Under the pieces are notes generated by a model, which was not told where the DNA came from, did not search any database, and was given only the letters and a program-made list of their open reading frames with translations. Of a stretch of DNA of 64,000 bases, positions 45,464 through 59,000 are shown in pieces; within the stretch, counting starts at the first letter, position 1; each line of letters opens with the position of its first letter. Origin of the DNA: Rhynchonema sp. JSB1_4 (taxonomy: Eukaryota > Nematoda > Chromadorea > Monhysterida > Xyalidae); assembly GCA_030248065.1 (NCBI GenBank), contig JASAMV010006729.1:1-64000 (forward strand), written 5' to 3'. A program made the position numbers and the translations under genes.

Positions 45464-46513
45464 CTTTGTATTGAACTTTTGTGAATTCTGTATTCATGAG
45501 GTAAACTGTTGAACAAAAATATTGATATCAAGTAAACTTTTATTCCACCATAATGTTCTTCATTGCTTTCGTGGAATATTAAAGTGAGTATTACAGCGGA
45601 TTATGACCTAAAAATCGAGCAAAAAATCGTTTCAAAGAAACCTGAACAAACCAATAAAAACAATAACAAAGGATTCGCTGCTTACCGGCAACCGCTTATT
45701 TGCCGAAAAAGAAAAACCAACACAAACGAATTTGAATCACACAAGAAAGGCACATTGAGCAGTGAAGGTTTTTGGACCGGTTTTGTTTCCTTGGTCGATC
45801 AACAAAATAACAGAAAACCTGGAAAACGAAAATGCCACAGCAAAAAATATAGCGAAATAAAAAGAAAGGAGTAGGAGACGAAACAATACAAAGTGGAAGA
45901 AAAACAAAAAATGCTAGAAAATCAACATTGTGCGAACAGCTTCACTAACGAGCTGCACTGATCCATGGTATTTGATTGGTTGATAACAAAAATAAACCCC
46001 ACGATATTACATTACATTAACCACAAAACTGACGCTTGGGCCCATCCGCAAAAGTAAAACCCGAAATCAGAATCAAATCAGGAAGGATGGAGCTAAGCTT
46101 CAGGTTTTATTTCAACGAACGTCCTCTTCTACTAAATTTATTGCATAGAGTTGGTGGTATTGTATTGAAAAATCTCCAATTACAGACGTTTACATGAATG
46201 GTCGTCGTTCGGGTATGGATAGAGCACGAGGGATGCTCACCAGTGTTCGCGATTCGGTGTCATTGCAGGTGCTGGTTGGGCTGGATTGGAAGAATATTGA
46301 CAGCCCAGCCTCTTTAGTTTTATTATAGACACCTGCTGTTTCGAAAGCAAATTGAGCATTACAGGCGAGTAATTTGGAGCTCGACGGCAGATTGGGAACC
46401 AAAATATCGTTTAAACATTGTTTGAAGTTGAAAAGGGTCTCATTACATACACGGTCACCATAAAGACGCGGCAGATGGATTTTCGAATCTCATTGAGAAC
46501 AGTTTCGGCGGAC
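45464..46513. other. Region downstream of bZIP gene
   Basis: Contains the bZIP 3' UTR. Two ORFs (plus strand 45563-45874, lysine/asparagine-rich; minus strand 46190-46402) show no family resemblance and are not called. Confidence 0.4.
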
Positions 46514-46755
46514 GGGCAATTGAGCAAAGCACACTTGAGCAAGACCACTTTGAGCAAGTGAAAAAGAGCAGAGTCCAAAACAGCAAAACCTAAAAACGAA
46601 TAGGCCTAAACACAACTAATCTTAAGTGTAAGCCTGATAACCGAAATCAGCCTAAGCCTAAGCCATTGGAACAAAAAAGTGCTTTGCTCTTTTGGCCCTG
46701 CTCTTTTTCACTTGCTCAAAGTGCTCTTGCTCAAATGTGCTTTGCTCAATTGCCC
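46514..46755. mobile_element. Miniature inverted-repeat element, gagcaa family
   Basis: Left end gggcaattgagcaaagcaca and right end tgtgctttgctcaattgccc are inverted; the inverted match continues for about 60 bases through ttgagcaag units. The likely target duplication is only ggac. Superfamily undetermined. Confidence 0.6.
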
Positions 46756-47079
46756 GGACACCACACCATCATACCAACTTTTAAGAACTGCAGAATCAAA
46801 TTGACAACGGCTAGGCCGTGCAGAATCACTGTTCGCACTAACCAACACAAGCAGCACCCATCCCCGTACGTACATACCCAGTTTGATTTGTGTTTGTGCG
46901 AGATCGATGTCGCGGCGGCGCTATCGGACCAAATGGCGAATCCGTGAAGACACCGTCGCTGAATGTAATGCCATCTGTCGACTCTTGCCGTCTGGGTGGC
47001 TGGAAAGTAACGTGCTAATGAAATTGGTAAAATGCAAATGTGTGACGCCATAACCGTGCACTTTTCACTGAATCTAAAT

Positions 47080-47418
47080 CAGTGGTGTCGTTGAGAAATC
47101 GAAAATTTCCCATACCAGCCCATATTTGGGCAAATTTCCCATACATACCCCAAAAAATCAGAACTTTCCCATAAGAGACGCCAAAAATTTTCTGAATGTG
47201 AAATAATAGGTCTAAAAGTGTTTAAAACTGCGTCTTCTTGCGCAAGCAAGCGATTTTTGACATCTCCAAGCGAAAAGTGGTCACAATTGGTAATTCTCAA
47301 GATCAAAAAGGCATTTCATAGGGTGCTTGTTCCAAAAGTGAAAAATTTCCCATACCCCTGCAGATTTTCCCACACCCCATTCCAGAAGGAAAGCCCCTTT
47401 CCCCCATCAACACCACTG
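47080..47418. mobile_element. hAT-like miniature element, CAGTGGTGT family
   Basis: Starts CAGTGGTGTCGTTGAG and ends catcaacaccactg. Flanks atctaaat (47072-47079) and atctaaaa (47419-47426) match at seven of eight. Interior words are aatttcccatacc-like. Confidence 0.82.
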
Positions 47419-47426
47419 ATCTAAAA

Positions 47427-50254
47427 TCATGACTGGGCATCACAAAGGTTCAATGCTGCGAGGGCTATTATCACAGGGGACGTAAATTCGGCAAGCGTGG
47501 CAGGATTAATTCGCAACAGTTGACCCAGGGGACATATGAAACATGTTTAACCGTCGTCCAGCCAACGTTGTGCAAAAATCATCAAAAGCTGTCAATATTG
47601 GCACTCTTGCCCCCCCCCTAAGTCAACGACGGGAAAGTGCACATTGGTCCATTAGTTTCAATCACTCAGTAACAACCGACCGTTTCGAGTCCAATTGAAT
47701 GTGGTCGCGCACCACCGCTCGTGTCGCAACTTTCATCGGCCAAATGGTCCGAATCGGACAGCAGTTCGGTGTAGCACGTCTGTAATTGGCTGGTAATAGA
47801 ACACAAACAGAGCAATCAGCTTGCACGGGCCTGGTCTCAAAACCACACTCAATCAACCGAAATAATAAAAATAGAAGGTCTGGGTCTAGAGGACATGCGT
47901 ACGCTGGCTGGAAAATCACTTGCAAAGTTGGATGCATTTATGATCTCATTTCATCAAGTTCGTTCGATGTGCTTGAACCAGCGACGTGTTTGTGGCTACC
48001 ATGTCCAATGGTGGTAAAGTCGGATATGACAAAAAGACAGCCGGAACGTGGACGACCCGACACAACTGTATAAAAGGAAATCCGTGACAGAACAGGAACA
48101 AACAATCGCTTACTTGTCTGTAGTGACGCTGCATCATCGTTTCGGTCGGTTGAAATGTCCGTGGGCTCGTAATAACAGCAGCCCATCCATCTATCGGCCA
48201 TTCATTCGTTGTAGCACCATCCGTCAGAGGACCGACATCGCCAGTGCACCGCCAGACCGGAGACCCGCATTGCTGAAAACATGGTTGAACTGAGCCCTAC
48301 ATGCTTGACTCATAAAAAAATGGCCCATAATTTCGGTCAGCAAGTTTCTTGACCAAAATTAAACGGCTTGTCATTTTTGGTCAAAATTGCGATTTGTAAT
48401 TTTTTTATGGTTCTGTCACCATATACTGAATTCAAGACTGAAAAAGCCCGTTTTTAAAAACCTGTCTCAAAGCCGAGTGCATGCGCGCCGCATGCGTAAA
48501 ATGCACGCGCGGTGGCACCGCAAGTTTCTACATATCCCCAAACCGACCTTGTGCACCGATGATTGCGGAGAGTCGGGAATGAGTGAACCGAGTTGCATGG
48601 GCAAGCAGACAAACGGCGACTCGCAGCAATTGAGCGGATGCCAGTACGTGCAAGGCTGAGCCACATCGTGCACTTGATCTTTGGTTGTACGGCTGTCTGG
48701 CGTCGGCATCTAAAATGGAAACGAACGTGCTGTGATCACTTTACGCCACACGAACGTGAATCGGTACTGACCACACGTTCTCCAAACGCAGACGCCCAAA
48801 TTAAAAAAATGCTTCAGTGGAACCGAAATTGGCGAAAAGCACGGTTTTTTGCATCTGATCCGGATGTCCCAATGAACATCTGCTAGATCGAACGCGCTTG
48901 CAACAATGTCAATGTCATCCAATTCAGATGAAAATTGCCGTCACACCACACAAGGTGAAACCTTCGACTGCTAGCCTCAGCGAGATCAGTGGCGGGTCAG
49001 ATTTATTTGGCACAGGGTGGTCCAATCCAAACAGTCGTTTTTAACTTCTGCTTGCTCGCTCAATTGGTGAAAAAGGGTTTTAAAAAATGCAGCGGGTTTG
49101 AACCGCATCTAACACATTGGTAATTTCGGGGCGGCGCGCGGAATTTTGGATGCAACAAACAAGTGAGCCAGAATCGACAGTCCGCCCTAAGCAAAAAACA
49201 ACTGTGGGCACAACACATTACCAGCAAGGATTCCTTCGGTTGCTTTGACTCAACGGTGGTGCTGCATCGTGAATGTGTCAACACGGGTGCTCGCGACTTC
49301 GGTGTGCGAGATCGCTCACCTGAAAAGTGAAGTAACGTCTGCATTGTGTGCACAACCACTTTTAATTGCAGTGGCAGGCGGGAAAAAAGGGACCAGGAGC
49401 ACAGAAAATTCAGTGATCAATAATCACATTGAACGTTGTTCATGCATTTCCATTCAATTGATCCTAAGTTATCTGACCGATCACTCCAAAGTTTCATGTC
49501 GCCCTGACAAAACTAACAAACTAAGCCCAGCACAGGAATATGGACAATATGGCCAAATTTGAGCAAAAAACAGATAGGCACCATAACCAGTATTATATGT
49601 ACGTAGATGCGAACATAGTGGAGAACGAATGACCTCGGACAAACTGCAATGATATTTCTTTGTTGTTTGGTTGTTTACTCTGGACAAGCAATAACACAAC
49701 ATAAAGTCACGGCACCATAAGATTTTAATTGATACAACTTTTGTGGAGCAACCTGAAAAACGAACAATCGCTCTCGGAATAGTCACAGTTTGCATTTATC
49801 ACCAGAATTGGCAGCTCTCAAATTTTCTGAGGTACCCACGACACTTTTTTCTGAAACACTTTTTTGGCCGGACACAGTAGATATTGGTCGCACACTGGGT
49901 CGAGTTCTCGTTTGCGATCCTGACCTAAACCTAAACCTAATGTTTTTCGAGAATAGGTACAGTAGTATCAGTAATCGTGGTTGTAGGGTGGTTTAGACCA
50001 ACTCCTGCCTCTGGAATCACGATACATGCCTGATTATCACAGACCGGGCTTAGGCAAGCCGTACCCTGGGCATATCAGCCTTAGTTTCAGCCGCAGCAGG
50101 CTTATCTAGAATAGATAGCTCGCCTATTGTTGCGGGGTTGGCTGAGGCATGCAGCCTGGATTCGATGGCCGAACCCGCAACTATAGATGGGCCGAACACT
50201 GGGCGTGCCGCGGACCCGGACGTATGACACTGATCACTTATGGATACTACGGAC
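47427..50254. other. Region without supported genes
   Basis: Nearly 3 kb. Short ORFs on both strands lack motifs and splice context. A short run cctaaacctaaacctaa at about 49923 is too small to be telomeric. Some exons of a diverged gene could be missed. Confidence 0.4.
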
Positions 50255-50643
50255 CAGTGTGGTTCCTGGGGGGAGGGGGACCCCCTAAGGTACACTAATT
50301 TCTCCGACCAACCAAGGTACACCAGTACACACACCAGTACACTAATTTCCCCTCCGGGTACACTAATTTTTGCCTAAACTAGGCATTTTTAGGCCTAAAA
50401 TGGGCATTTTTAGGCAAAAAGTGTGTGATTTTAGGTCAATGTTGTCAAAAGTCGCCAAAATACCCTTTTTATGAAGATTTTTTTCCAAAAAGGGGCAAAA
50501 AATGGGTCAAATTTTGTTCCTCAAAAAGTGACTTTTTTGTGAATTTGGGTCTTCCCCCCTTCTCCCCAGGGAGGTACACTAATTTCCCCTCCGAAAAAGT
50601 AGGGAGGTACACTAATTTCCCCGCCGGACTAGGAACTACACTG
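50255..50643. mobile_element. hAT-like miniature element, CAGTGTAGTTCC family, intact copy
   Basis: 389 bases, starts CAGTGTGGTTCCTGG and ends taggaactacactg. Flanks ctacggac (50247-50254) and ctacggat (50644-50651) match at seven of eight. The interior repeats ggtacactaatttcccc and aggcatttttaggc. It shows the undisturbed length of the family seen in the 40-42 kb nest. Confidence 0.87.
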
Positions 50644-50693
50644 CTACGGATTGCGGTGGCGTATTCGAATGGACAGGCGGGTGGTGCGGCTCC

Positions 50694-50880
50694 AGGGTAT
50701 ATTTTTTTCAAATTTATTTCAAAATTTTTCAGGTGCAACTTGCACCTAACCCCTTGATTTTTAGGTGCAAGTGTGAAATTTTAGGTGCAAGCTCAAGTTT
50801 TGGCAAAAAACACAAATTCATTGTGTTCTTGGTGTTGTGTTTTCATGCAGTTTATTGGCTCAAAACGGCATGATAAGACA
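50694..50880. repeat. Fragment of GGTGCAA-family element
   Basis: Starts CAGGGTATATTTTTTTC and has ttaggtgcaagt words in both orientations, but no matching right end is found, so it is truncated. Confidence 0.5.
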
Positions 50881-51090
50881 ACCACACAGCAAAATAGGGT
50901 ATTGCTGACGAGGGTTAGAGATCGGGGCTACCCGACACCCGACATCTGAGAAAAAACCCGACACCCCACAGTTCCAAAAAACCGACACCGGCCATCTAGT
51001 TTTGGACAAAAAAACCCGGCACCTAGTTTGTGGGACAAAAACGGGCAAATTTTCGCTCATTTGCATTTTTAATGCAATTTTTGGCTCAAG

Positions 51091-51960
51091 TTACTGAATA
51101 AAAGTTTTTTCACACGAAATAAACACCAAAATATACTGGCGGAAAAACCAGATCGGTCGGGATTCCAGATTCGACCAAATGGCGACAGCTTCAGCCAATA
51201 AACCTAAGGTCTCTCCGACCGATCCGTAACCGCACAGAGGGTGCGCCTCCGTGCAACATCTTATCCAATCATAATTGGGGCAGAACCCCGCGGGTCGGAA
51301 CGATCCATCTCTTAACTTGCAACTTTCTTCCGCTTTCTCACTCTCGGCCGAAGCTTGGCTCGAAAGTTGCCTTTCGACCAACTCTGCCCGCGAATAGGCC
51401 TCCTCCTTTCTCACTCTCGGCCGAAGCTTGGCTCGAAAGTTGCCTTTCGACCAACTCTGCCCGCGAATAGGCCTCCTCCGACTGGTGTAGCAGTTGCTGG
51501 AGCCTATCCGACGTATTCTTATAGTCCGTAGAATCGTCCGAATCGGGTAGCAGTCCATCGAGGACAGAGCCGGGGGTAAATCAAAATCCAAAACCCGATG
51601 GCAACCGTCCGCCTTATCATAACACATAGAAAACTTATCCGAGGTCGACTCTTAAGGCCGAATCTCCCTTATCTCGACCCCGGGGGGTCCTTATTGGGTT
51701 CGTATTCTTAATTTCGTATTTTGGTTTGGCTCCTCCGCCTAAGCAGACTCGCCAACCGGTCCCGGGGGACCCTTATGCGCCGGGGCAGCGTCCTGTCCCG
51801 TCTCAACGGTGCAAACTGGCTCGGCGTCCCGCTCCAGGCGTCGTGCATAGTGCATTGGCAGCGATGAGTGCACCCGAATCGGTCCTTCGGAGGCCACGTC
51901 ATTGAACGGACCGACTGAGGAAGAATTCGAGCACCGAATGGCAACCGACGGCCGCTCCAA
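51091..51960 (-). pseudogene. Decayed gag-like or coiled-coil coding remnant with tandem duplication
   Basis: On the minus strand one frame reads EEAYSRAELVERQLSSQASA, a charged coiled-coil-like segment, twice in tandem. The duplicated unit is 73 bases (51333-51405 and 51406-51478), so the two copies are in different frames and the reading is broken. Upstream on the same strand (51960-51739) is a proline-rich open frame ending GPPGPVGES. The composition resembles retrotransposon gag, but no protease, RT or nucleocapsid knuckle is seen. Confidence 0.35.
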
Positions 51961-52381
51961 CTCGGAGGGGGTTAGTAATGTTAGTTATGAGCCACGCGTG
52001 CTAGCCCCCGGGTGAATTATCGAATAATAATATCGCCTTTAATTTATCGATCGGACGTAGATTACACGGAGATTCAGGTAAGGGTGTAGAGAAGTCTAAA
52101 TTGTATGAAATGTCATTGAATAATTTGATTGGTTGAGAGATTAAAACCAGATTACCAGAGCGGCGATACCGTAGCTTTGGAAATCCGCCCACCCACCCAC
52201 GACCAACACTGGTCCGAAGTGAAAAAACTGGTTTTTTAAAAAAAATTTGATAACAAAATTTTTTTAACTGTGCCAAAAAATAAAAAAATACAAAACAGCC
52301 CCACATAACAAAAGGCTATCCATAACAAACGTTAAAATATAGATCTCAGATGAAAAACAAAACCTACTAAAAACTGCTTAA

Positions 52382-53013
52382 ACCTGGCCCGCCGCTATTG
52401 ATATTTGAAAATTTTGGTCTGTTTTTCTGATTTATTACTGTTGACGACATCGAGACGAACAAGGTTTGTGCCTTTTCCATTAAGTGCCGATTTAATACCG
52501 AAATTAATCCATAAACACCGGTCCTCGGGAGCAAAATTCCTAAAAATAGATAGACCCCCGTTTCGAACATTTCAGGAAGGCAAGAACAAATATTCAAGAT
52601 GGCCGACTGCTTCTTATCACAAGCATACGGTAGTCACGTGATCTTGCCTATGCGTTTTGTACAGTGTCGCTCCACTTGTTAATGCATAACACACGTGGCG
52701 CAAGCGCGCGCACTGGCAGCACTGTGTAGTGGGAGCGTAAAGTCGGGAGCGTAAAGTCCCTAATAGCATACTGTAAGCCTATGACAATTGACGGCAATTC
52801 AAAGTTTTGTTCCTGGTGATCGCCAAGAAGTGGGGGTCTATCTATTTTTTTAATTTTGTTCCCGAGAACCGGTGTTTATCGATTGATTTCGATATGAAAT
52901 CTGCACTAATTCAAAAAGTCATGAATATAAACCTTATTCGTCTCGATGTCGGCAACTAAATTAGAGCAAAAAACAAACCAAAATTTTCAAATATCAATAG
53001 TGGCGGGCCAGGT
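52382..53013. mobile_element. Miniature element with TTAA target duplication
   Basis: About 180-base inverted arms (52382-52562 and 52838-53013) begin ACCTGGCCCGCC and continue through ctattgatatttgaaaattt. TTAA flanks both sides (52378-52381, 53014-53017), the target used by piggyBac- and Kolobok-type transposases. The arms are diverged, so this is an old copy. No ORF. Confidence 0.75.
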
Positions 53014-53117
53014 TTAAAAATACAAGAATCGAAATCAAAGCATCATCACGACATGTCAGTCCTTACGTTTTTCTTCGCTGTCGTTCGGGACGCTGTTTTG
53101 GCCCCCTAAAGACGGCT

Positions 53118-54046
53118 TTAATTGAAAAGTTTTGAACAGATGGCAACCCAATGCTGAAACCAACATTTCGAATTGAAGACGAATCTGGTGCGGTGCAACG
53201 GTTGGGGTTGTCCTTTTGCTGGCTTTGGATTGGACTGAAGCCACTCGCGCTTCGTGCGGCCGCCTCGATTCTTCACCATCACCCGCGGGTTTCCACGCAC
53301 GGCCACGCCACCCGGTCCCGTCACATCCCGTGCTTCGAAGCGGATTTTTCCATCCTGAAAGCATTGCACAGTCCCCCAATGATCATGCACATAATCCGAG
53401 CTCAATGCCATGACAACAATGCACAAGACCGCGCAAGGGCGTCTTGTGCACAGTGAAGCAAAATGTAAAAAGCAGTGCATACCTTTTGTGTGGCGACAAT
53501 CGTGAATTCAACTTCTTCACCCTCAGCCACAGATGGTATGGTTTCACTTAATGGCCAATTTGAGATGAACGTCTGTAAACAGCGGCAGCTGTCGAACATA
53601 AGGGGAAAATAACCGGTTTGGGACTTTTTGAAGACAGCACACCTGCCTAATATCCCAGCCTTGGCGACCTTGAAAAAACCGTGAGTTTGGCAACGGGGGC
53701 ACAAAAACTGGGGCAATTAGGGAAGGGTTGGCCCTTGCGCAAATCTTTGGTCATCAATACCCATTTCCAAAGGGCAAAAGAATACTTCGGGCACACGTGT
53801 AATGTTTTCGAATGTAAAACTGGTTGTGAGCACAAACACTGAAAATTGACAGTTTATGGAGTTGTACAGTTCCCGTCGTCACGTGCACACAGAGCTTTTT
53901 GAAAGTTGAAATTCCGTTATAAAAAAATTTCAAGCGTGAAAAACTAACTCTGTGAACGAACACGTCCCGGTCTTCGTTGTTGCAGGTGATGTAGCCGTAG
54001 CTGATCTTGCAGTTGTACCACTTGACGCGCCCACGCACGAGTCGCT
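53118..54046 (-). CDS. Y-box (cold-shock domain) RNA-binding protein, copy 1, partial
   Basis: Three minus-strand exons (54046-53949, 53572-53483, 53354-53118). The first encodes most of the cold-shock domain: RLVRGRVKWYNCKISYGYIT and DRDVFVHR, with the KWYN and FVH RNP-like motifs. The second has SVAEGEEVEFTIVATQK. The third has RFEARDVTGPGGVAVRGNPR, then a short basic tail and a stop at 53118. The first exon starts inside a codon (phase 1), so a 5' exon is missing and is not found upstream, where a hAT-like element sits at 54131. The first exon is the same 98 bases long and has the same junctions as its counterpart in copy 2 (60044-59947), so the genes are paralogues. The tail lacks the long RG-rich region of copy 2. 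A truncated gene or pseudogene is possible. Confidence 0.82.
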
Positions 54047-54130
54047 CTGCAGGTGAAGGAACATATTCTGAGCCAAAATTAGGCTGCACAATAGCGTTCA
54101 AATCACCGGTATCGATCCGGTACCCGGTCA

Positions 54131-54702
54131 CAGTGCTGTGGCTACTTTGGCGGAGCGGGTAGGGTACACAGGTGGAAAAATCCGGGGCGGGTAGGGGGCA
54201 GTGCACCTGGAATCTTGGGGGGGGAGATTTTTCGGGGCGGGTAGGGTACCATACAAGTTTTTTTGGGTGCCTATTTTTATGTGCTATAAATGTGCATATG
54301 TCGCGCGTAGCGCGCGAATTTTTTTAGGGCACTTTTGACCGAAAAATGGGTATTTTGAGGGCAAAAACTCGGGGCAGGTAGTGTATTGGTCGCACAATGA
54401 TGACCATATAAGAATTCATCAAATCAATCCTGATTTTCACGTTCAGTCATTCTTAACCACTGTGCTATTTGTGACTCTCACAAAACATTTCCAGCTGAAA
54501 ATAATCCAGCAGAGACCCACGTTGCTGCGGGTCTGAAACATTCCCTTGGTTGCATGTTTTGTGTGCGATTGCGCAACGCAACGTCATTGCCCCGTCACTT
54601 TCGTGCTTCACGATTCAGGAAAAAAAGTTGACCAATTCTTATAGTCATTGTGCGACCAATACCAGGCCGGGGCGTGTGGGCCCCCCCCCAGCCACAGCAC
54701 TG
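54131..54702. mobile_element. hAT-like miniature element, CAGTGCTGTGGC family
   Basis: Starts CAGTGCTGTGGCTAC and ends cccagccacagcactg. The 8-bp target cccggtca is duplicated exactly (54123-54130 and 54703-54710). Interior words: ggggcgggtagggtacc. It contains a cgcgcgtagcgcgcg palindrome also seen in other families. Confidence 0.88.
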
Positions 54703-56060
54703 CCCGGTCACCTGGTGTCAAGTTTTGATTGGGATGCATGGGCACCACTGGGGCTAAAAGACCAGAAACATTGCTTTTTACACACAACCATTATTCACTT
54801 ACTGATGACTGTGCCGTTGATAGGCGTCGGATTGTCGTTCGCGGCCATCCTTACCGTTTGGTTTATGATCTCGTTTGGTGTTAGTCACGTTTGGTTTGGC
54901 TCGTGCAGTTGTTCCCCCGTTAGGTGTCTGTCGCGTGCTATTTTTGGTGTCTTGACGGAAACTTTTCGTTTGAAGAATCTGAAATGCTAACGAAAGAGGA
55001 CGAATGAATCAACACTAGCTCCACACAGAGAAGATTTGAGGAAAGAGCAACAAATGCAATCTAGGTCACACAAAAGAAGTGTGAACTGGTATAAACCAAC
55101 GCTGACAATTACCGGTGCAAACACCAAACCAAATAATTTTTATTCGCGTGCCAACAATAACCCGGGGCACACACAGCACACTGGCTTCCAATTAGGAGAA
55201 TCAACAGAAACACAACGATAACTAGAATCAATTCAACTTTTTCTCAGCACTCCACAACTTTGCTGACTCATAATCTATCAGTATAAATGAAAGCTCAATA
55301 CAGCAACAAATTCAGATGATAAAATCCAGCAATCACCAAAACCACACCTTATTCCAGGTCTTACTCACGTGCTTCACCTTGCATCTTATCAAACGCAACA
55401 TTTGTTGTATCCGTGGGCATGTATGGGCAATGCATGCACTTAGCACCAAACGTCGATGGTGACCAGAGCAACAAAACATTGTTTGATGCCAGCGCATGCA
55501 TCACATAACTCTCAGACCACCACCACCCCACCAACCCTTGATATCGAATATCGACCATCACACGAGAACCACTGCAAATAAACCCCACTGGCCCAAAAAC
55601 AACGAAACAAAAGCAGAATATATAACGAAGCACTGGTATAGTCTCAACCACATCACCAGCAACAGGGAATAAAAATAAACAGCAACAAATATAAAAGGTA
55701 AATAACAAACAACTGGGAATAAACACTTAGAAAACAAAATGGGCACAACGTTACGAGTAGATGACTGCACTATAAGTGTGGAGATTGCCATGTGCATAAA
55801 TAGGAACCCAGTAAACAGAAGTGAATTACATGCTTTAACAAACTCAACGAATAACAACGCCGAGAAAGACGTAACCGACGATAAATAAACAGAAAAAAAG
55901 TAGATTAGATTGGTAATTGCTTGTGAACAATGAGCAATCACCAGACGGCACCTATAATGAACCGACAGAAAAACTTCGTAACACTAAAACAAATGCAATA
56001 ATTGATTACGAAACACGACAATCTTTTTTGTCTTTATCTCCATTTTGTGTTTGTTGTTTA
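54703..56060. other. Region between Y-box genes, possible small membrane-protein exon
   Basis: A plus-strand segment at 54825-54885 reads GVGLSFAAILTVWFMISFG, a transmembrane-like stretch with splice-like ends, and 55024-55220 reads as a basic, polar tail. They may be the last exons of an unidentified plus-strand gene. The AT-rich part 55300-55950 has only a hydrophobic minus-strand ORF that looks like a composition artefact. Confidence 0.3.
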
Positions 56061-59000
56061 TCATGATGTCGTTGTTTCGCCGGCGATTTGGCCATCAGTT
56101 TCCGTGCGGCTGGTCTGCTGGGGCCTGCAGTTAGCAAGAGAGCGTTACATTTAATCAAGCGGAGACAATTGCCAACCGTGCAACGAACGCACTTACGGTC
56201 GTGACGGCAGCGGCTGCGGTGTCTTCGAGCTCATCACCACGACCGCGACACAATGCCGCGTCACCACCACCTGACATCACCTTGTCGCCAGCTGTCGGCG
56301 GATTCTGAAACATCACAACGCAACACATGTCGATGGAATGTTGGAAAAGAATACGTAGAATTTTATTAAACATCGATCGACACAAAGAGTACAAGAAATC
56401 AATTCACTAATGAATCACAAACCTGTGCCTTCTTCTCGTCATCACCGACTACCTTCGCTTTGGTGTCCTTGACTGGCGCATCTTTGACCGGCGACGCTTT
56501 TGGTTTCTTACTGCATACGTTCGAATCGCCATTCTCTGAACAGACGTAATTAATTCCTTGACGTGTTTGTGGAACTCAAAGGAATCAAAATTTATGAAAT
56601 CGAACGTAACTTAAAAACTAAAGTCACCAACCGCCAATCGCCATCTTCTCAATTCCATCTACCATTTTCTTCACCACTGTCGACACTGCGGGCTCTCGTT
56701 TCTCGGCGTCAACTTTCGGTTTGGTCGGTACCGGCTTCTTCTCTTTTGGCGCAGCTGAAACAAAAACACACTGCACAACGTGTTGTTGTATAATGTTCAC
56801 AAAAGTTCTGAACGCTGCCGTCGTTTGCGGCCGTCCTTTAGTAAAAGGCCGACCCTTTCATTGGATACTTCAGCCGCAAAAACTTTCATCAGCGTACCGG
56901 ACTCATCATCATCTGATCGAGTGATCACCACCGTTGCATCGCTGCTCGTCGAATCGATGCTTTTATCCAAAATATTCTCGTCGGCATCAATCGCATTTGC
57001 GTCGTCTTCTTTCTCGTTCACTGCATCTGGAATTCAATGGCAATTCAAGAGGCTTGATTTTGATTCAAGTAGTGAATAGGAGAACGGTGCGAACAAAAAA
57101 GACTTTCGTAAATACCTGCACTGGCGGCACGTTTCGGTTCACCCTCTTGTTGTTCAGCGCCAGTGACCTTTTTCTCCTCCGTTTCTTTGTTGCTTTCGCT
57201 ACGATTGCTGCGACGACCCGTGCGTCGCACTGTAAAGGTTTGAAATGAAAAGGAAAGGTCGAATGTACAGTGAATCACAGGTGCTTGACTAACCGACACA
57301 TGCAATGCAATCAAAAGTTGAAAAAAATATCAATCAATAATTTGCATACCGTAACGACGCAATCTGCGAGCGAATGGCCGACCACCACCGCCGCCTTCCT
57401 TCTTCTTTTTCTCCGGTGTCGTGTCCTCCTTGTCATCCGACTTTGCATTCTCGCTGTCGCTTTTCGGTGGTTTCGATTTCGCGTCTTTCACGTCTTTGTC
57501 CTTGGCTGCGTCCGCCGACTTGGCACCGTCCTTGTTATGGCGATTGCGACGGTGACGATGGCGATTGCCTCCTAGTAAAATGCACTGGGTTTCGTTGGTT
57601 TGGTCACGCTGCATTGAGCAACCATTGAATAATCGAATTTACAACAACCGTATTTTCCCAAAACATTATAATGCAAAACATTATAATGCAATGAGTTTTT
57701 CGCTTCGGGTGAGTTTTGGGCTCGATGTTCGGATAGAAAATGCTGCTGTTACCCTACTTTTGTGTCAAGTGTACATATCTTCCACCTTACTTTTTCGACC
57801 GGACTATCGTATGCACTGGTAAAGTATTCCAAACGTTTTTTTTTCGAAAAAAAGGGTTTTTCATCGACGAAATATAAAAACCGAACTTTACGCCAGTGTT
57901 AGTTATCTTGCCCGTGCCCATGGTCATCAATATTTTACTAACTATAGCACACAGGAGCAGCACACGTACTCTGCGTGGACCCGTGTTGGAGGTACTCTGG
58001 AGGGGTGGATACCTACTGTACCAGAGCCGATGGCCTGGGGGGGTTATGTACCTAGGGGGGTTTGGGGGTTAGGTTTTTGGGTGAAAATTTTTAGTGTTTA
58101 TTATGTGTGGAATCGTGTGAAAACGTAGTATTTGCGCGCGTAGCGCGCGAATTTTGGGTAATTTGAGGTAAAAACCACTGATTTTACACTAATTTTCGCC
58201 ATTTTGGTCAAAAATTGGCAGTTTTGGGGCAAAATCGGGGGGGATACCTACTGTACCGGGGTGAAAATCGGGGGGATAACTGTACCATGCCAAACATCGG
58301 GGGGATACCTACTATACCAGGCGAGGGGGATGCCTAATGGGGGGCACCTCCAACACTAGCGTGGACAAAAATATGTATTATTCATATGGTTCGGCGGTCG
58401 CACAACTGCGGGATCAGCCGACGACAGTGAGAGTAGAATGTGTGCTTAGCCTGTTAGCGACAGCAAATGACCTACTACAACTCACCTTCTTTACGTTCAC
58501 CGCGTTCGTTGTCCTTTTCATCCTTCTTGTTTTCCTCTGGTTTGGCAGATTGATCAGTGGACTTGCGATCGCGTGGTTCATTGCGTCGACCTCCGCGGAA
58601 TCCACCGCTTCCACTGATCGGACGCGGACCACCGCGACGCATTGGGCCACCACCGCCACTTACTGGTCCACCTGATAAAAGGATAGAATTACCTATGTGC
58701 TGTATAAATACTGATTCAAAAAAGGAAAAAATGTTCAGGAAATCCAAAGACTATCACGCACCACCACCACGACCACCGAATCCGAACGCTGGTGGCGGCA
58801 TACGCGGACGAAAACCACCTTGCATGCCACCGCGGAAATCGCCACCGAAGAGTGCACCGTGACGCGGCGGACCGCCACGCATGCCGCCACGAGGCTGCAA
58901 TTGAATTTTGAGCAAAATTATGTTTTGAATCACCAAATATTTTAACCAAAAAATGTGTGTAGGCACGCCAGATATGGTGCAGCTAGCTGTAATTTTAGAA

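Noticed and set aside
46666..46947. ORF overlapping the gagcaa inverted repeat
   Set aside because: Half of it is transposon end sequence; the rest has no similarity.
49922..49942. cctaaacctaaacctaa, telomere-like repeat
   Set aside because: Only about three units, with no longer array and not at a sequence end; chance or simple repeat.
55361..55941. Hydrophobic minus-strand ORFs of 121-127 codons
   Set aside because: AT-rich sequence read on the T-rich strand gives Phe/Leu/Val-rich frames; no splice context or family.
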